DNA from: Candidatus Caccousia avistercoris
Lineage (GTDB): Bacteria; Bacillota; Clostridia; Oscillospirales; Acutalibacteraceae
Reading direction: 5' to 3'
DNA: 13,789 bases
NCBI GenBank assembly: GCA_018715025.1
Contig: DVMK01000101.1
Coordinates: 1 to 13,789 of the forward strand
Shown one piece after another: positions 13,310 to 13,789 of the stretch; within the stretch, counting starts at the first letter, position 1; each line of letters starts with the position of its first letter. Below the pieces are notes generated by a model. It had not been told where the DNA came from, did not search any database, and saw nothing but the letters and a program-made list of their open reading frames with translations. The position numbers and the translations under genes are program-made.

Positions 13310-13324
13310 GGCGTAGGGTACGCC
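13310..13324. promoter_or_regulatory. Short palindrome at the start of the regulator's transcript
   Basis: GGCGTA (13310-13315) and TACGCC (13319-13324) surround GGG, just after the predicted transcription start (about 13306). The position suits autoregulation, but the sequence differs from the AT-rich repeat on the MATE side, so the two are unlikely to bind the same protein equally. Confidence 0.35.
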
Positions 13325-13357
13325 CGCGCAGCAAAGCCGCAGGGGAGGAGGAAGCCC

Positions 13358-13789
13358 ATGTTTTTAGACGGCTTGGATGAGCTGGACCAGAAAATTGTAA
13401 AGCTGCTAATACGCAACGCCAGAATGTCTTACTCCGACATCGGACAGGAAATCGGCATTTCCCGGGTCGCTGTGCGGTCGCGGGTGCAGGCCCTGGAGGA
13501 AAAGGGGATTATTGAGGAATACACCACCGTGATCAACCCCCAGAAGATCAGCGGGGCGGTTTCCTGCTATTTTGAAATGGAAATCACGCCGGAAGCGCTG
13601 CCGCAGGTGGTGGACATCCTTCAGAAAAACGACGTGGTCACGCAGATTTACCGCGTCACCGGGAAGTGCAGGCTGCACGTGCATGCGGTGGCCGCCTCCA
13701 GCGAAGAGATGGAACAGCTGATCTGCGGTACGGTGGACAAGCTGCCGGAGGTGCTCACGTGCAGCTGCAATATGATTTTTTCCAGAATC
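13358..13789 (+). CDS. Lrp/AsnC-family transcriptional regulator (3' end beyond the window)
   Basis: The frame starts at ATG 13358, six bases after AGGAGG (13346-13351), and is open to the window edge (144 codons). The N-terminal helix-turn-helix is typical of the family: LDELDQKIVKLLIRNARMSY, SDIGQEIGISRVAVRSRVQALEEKGIIEEY and TTVINPQKISG. A C-terminal RAM (AsnC ligand-binding) domain follows: VSCYFEMEITPEAL, VTQIYRVTGKCRLHVHAV and ASSEEMEQLICGTVDKLPEV. Family members are about 140-165 residues, so only a few codons are missing. These proteins bind amino acids or related metabolites and form dimers to octamers that wrap promoter DNA. The divergent arrangement with the MATE pump suggests control of efflux. 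A conserved G-x-x-D often found in the RAM loop reads GKCRLH here. Confidence 0.93.
   Translation, partial: MFLDGLDELDQKIVKLLIRNARMSYSDIGQEIGISRVAVRSRVQALEEKGIIEEYTTVINPQKISGAVSCYFEMEITPEALPQVVDILQKNDVVTQIYRVTGKCRLHVHAVAASSEEMEQLICGTVDKLPEVLTCSCNMIFSRI

Noticed and set aside
1..13789. CRISPR arrays, toxin-antitoxin pairs, restriction or other defence islands
   Set aside because: I saw no regularly spaced direct repeats and no proteins of these families on either strand.

Overview
The window is a stretch of a GC-rich Firmicutes chromosome, most likely a gut-type Clostridia (Oscillospiraceae/Ruminococcaceae-like). This is inferred from strong AGGAGG ribosome-binding sites, TTGACA/TATAAT promoters, the pth-mfd pairing common in Firmicutes, a GC-rich coding background, and an AT-rich IS200 insertion. 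The species cannot be named from the sequence. Most of the window is ordinary core and accessory chromosome. I do not see a clear undescribed multi-gene system. The points worth a second look are gene decay, RNA-level control of the insertion sequence, and a divergent regulator/transporter pair.

Layout. 1-384 is a non-coding scar holding what looks like a frameshifted serine-recombinase tail (minus strand), an orphan rho-independent terminator (plus strand) and an inverted repeat. 385-1098 (minus) is a MerR-family regulator that has lost its DNA-binding N-terminus exactly where a divergent GNAT acetyltransferase gene starts (1114-1569, plus). A DUF4097-type lipoprotein gene (1602-2261) follows the acetyltransferase in the same direction. 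2262-2912 is about 650 bp of GC-rich, hairpin-dense sequence with no credible gene. Next come pth (2913-3518) and mfd (3575-7048), which provide peptidyl-tRNA recycling and transcription-coupled repair, then a small four-helix membrane protein (7152-7652). A strong bidirectional terminator (7653-7709) separates these from a convergent GH36 alpha-galactosidase gene (7747-9963, minus) with its own promoter. A Flavodoxin_3/BilS-like gene with a TTG start follows (10104-10613, minus).

A tRNA-Pro(UGG) gene with its own promoter and terminator (10751-10915) sits immediately before an intact IS200-type element (about 10929-11616). Its tnpA ribosome-binding site is locked into a 13-bp fold-back stem, and the loop of that stem is perfectly complementary to a segment just after the tnpA stop codon. 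The right end has a MATE efflux-pump gene (11801-13168, minus) transcribed divergently from an Lrp/AsnC-family regulator (13358 to beyond the window). The two genes share a compact intergenic region with near-perfect sigma-A promoters and inverted repeats at both predicted transcription start regions, so the regulator probably controls the pump, itself, or both.
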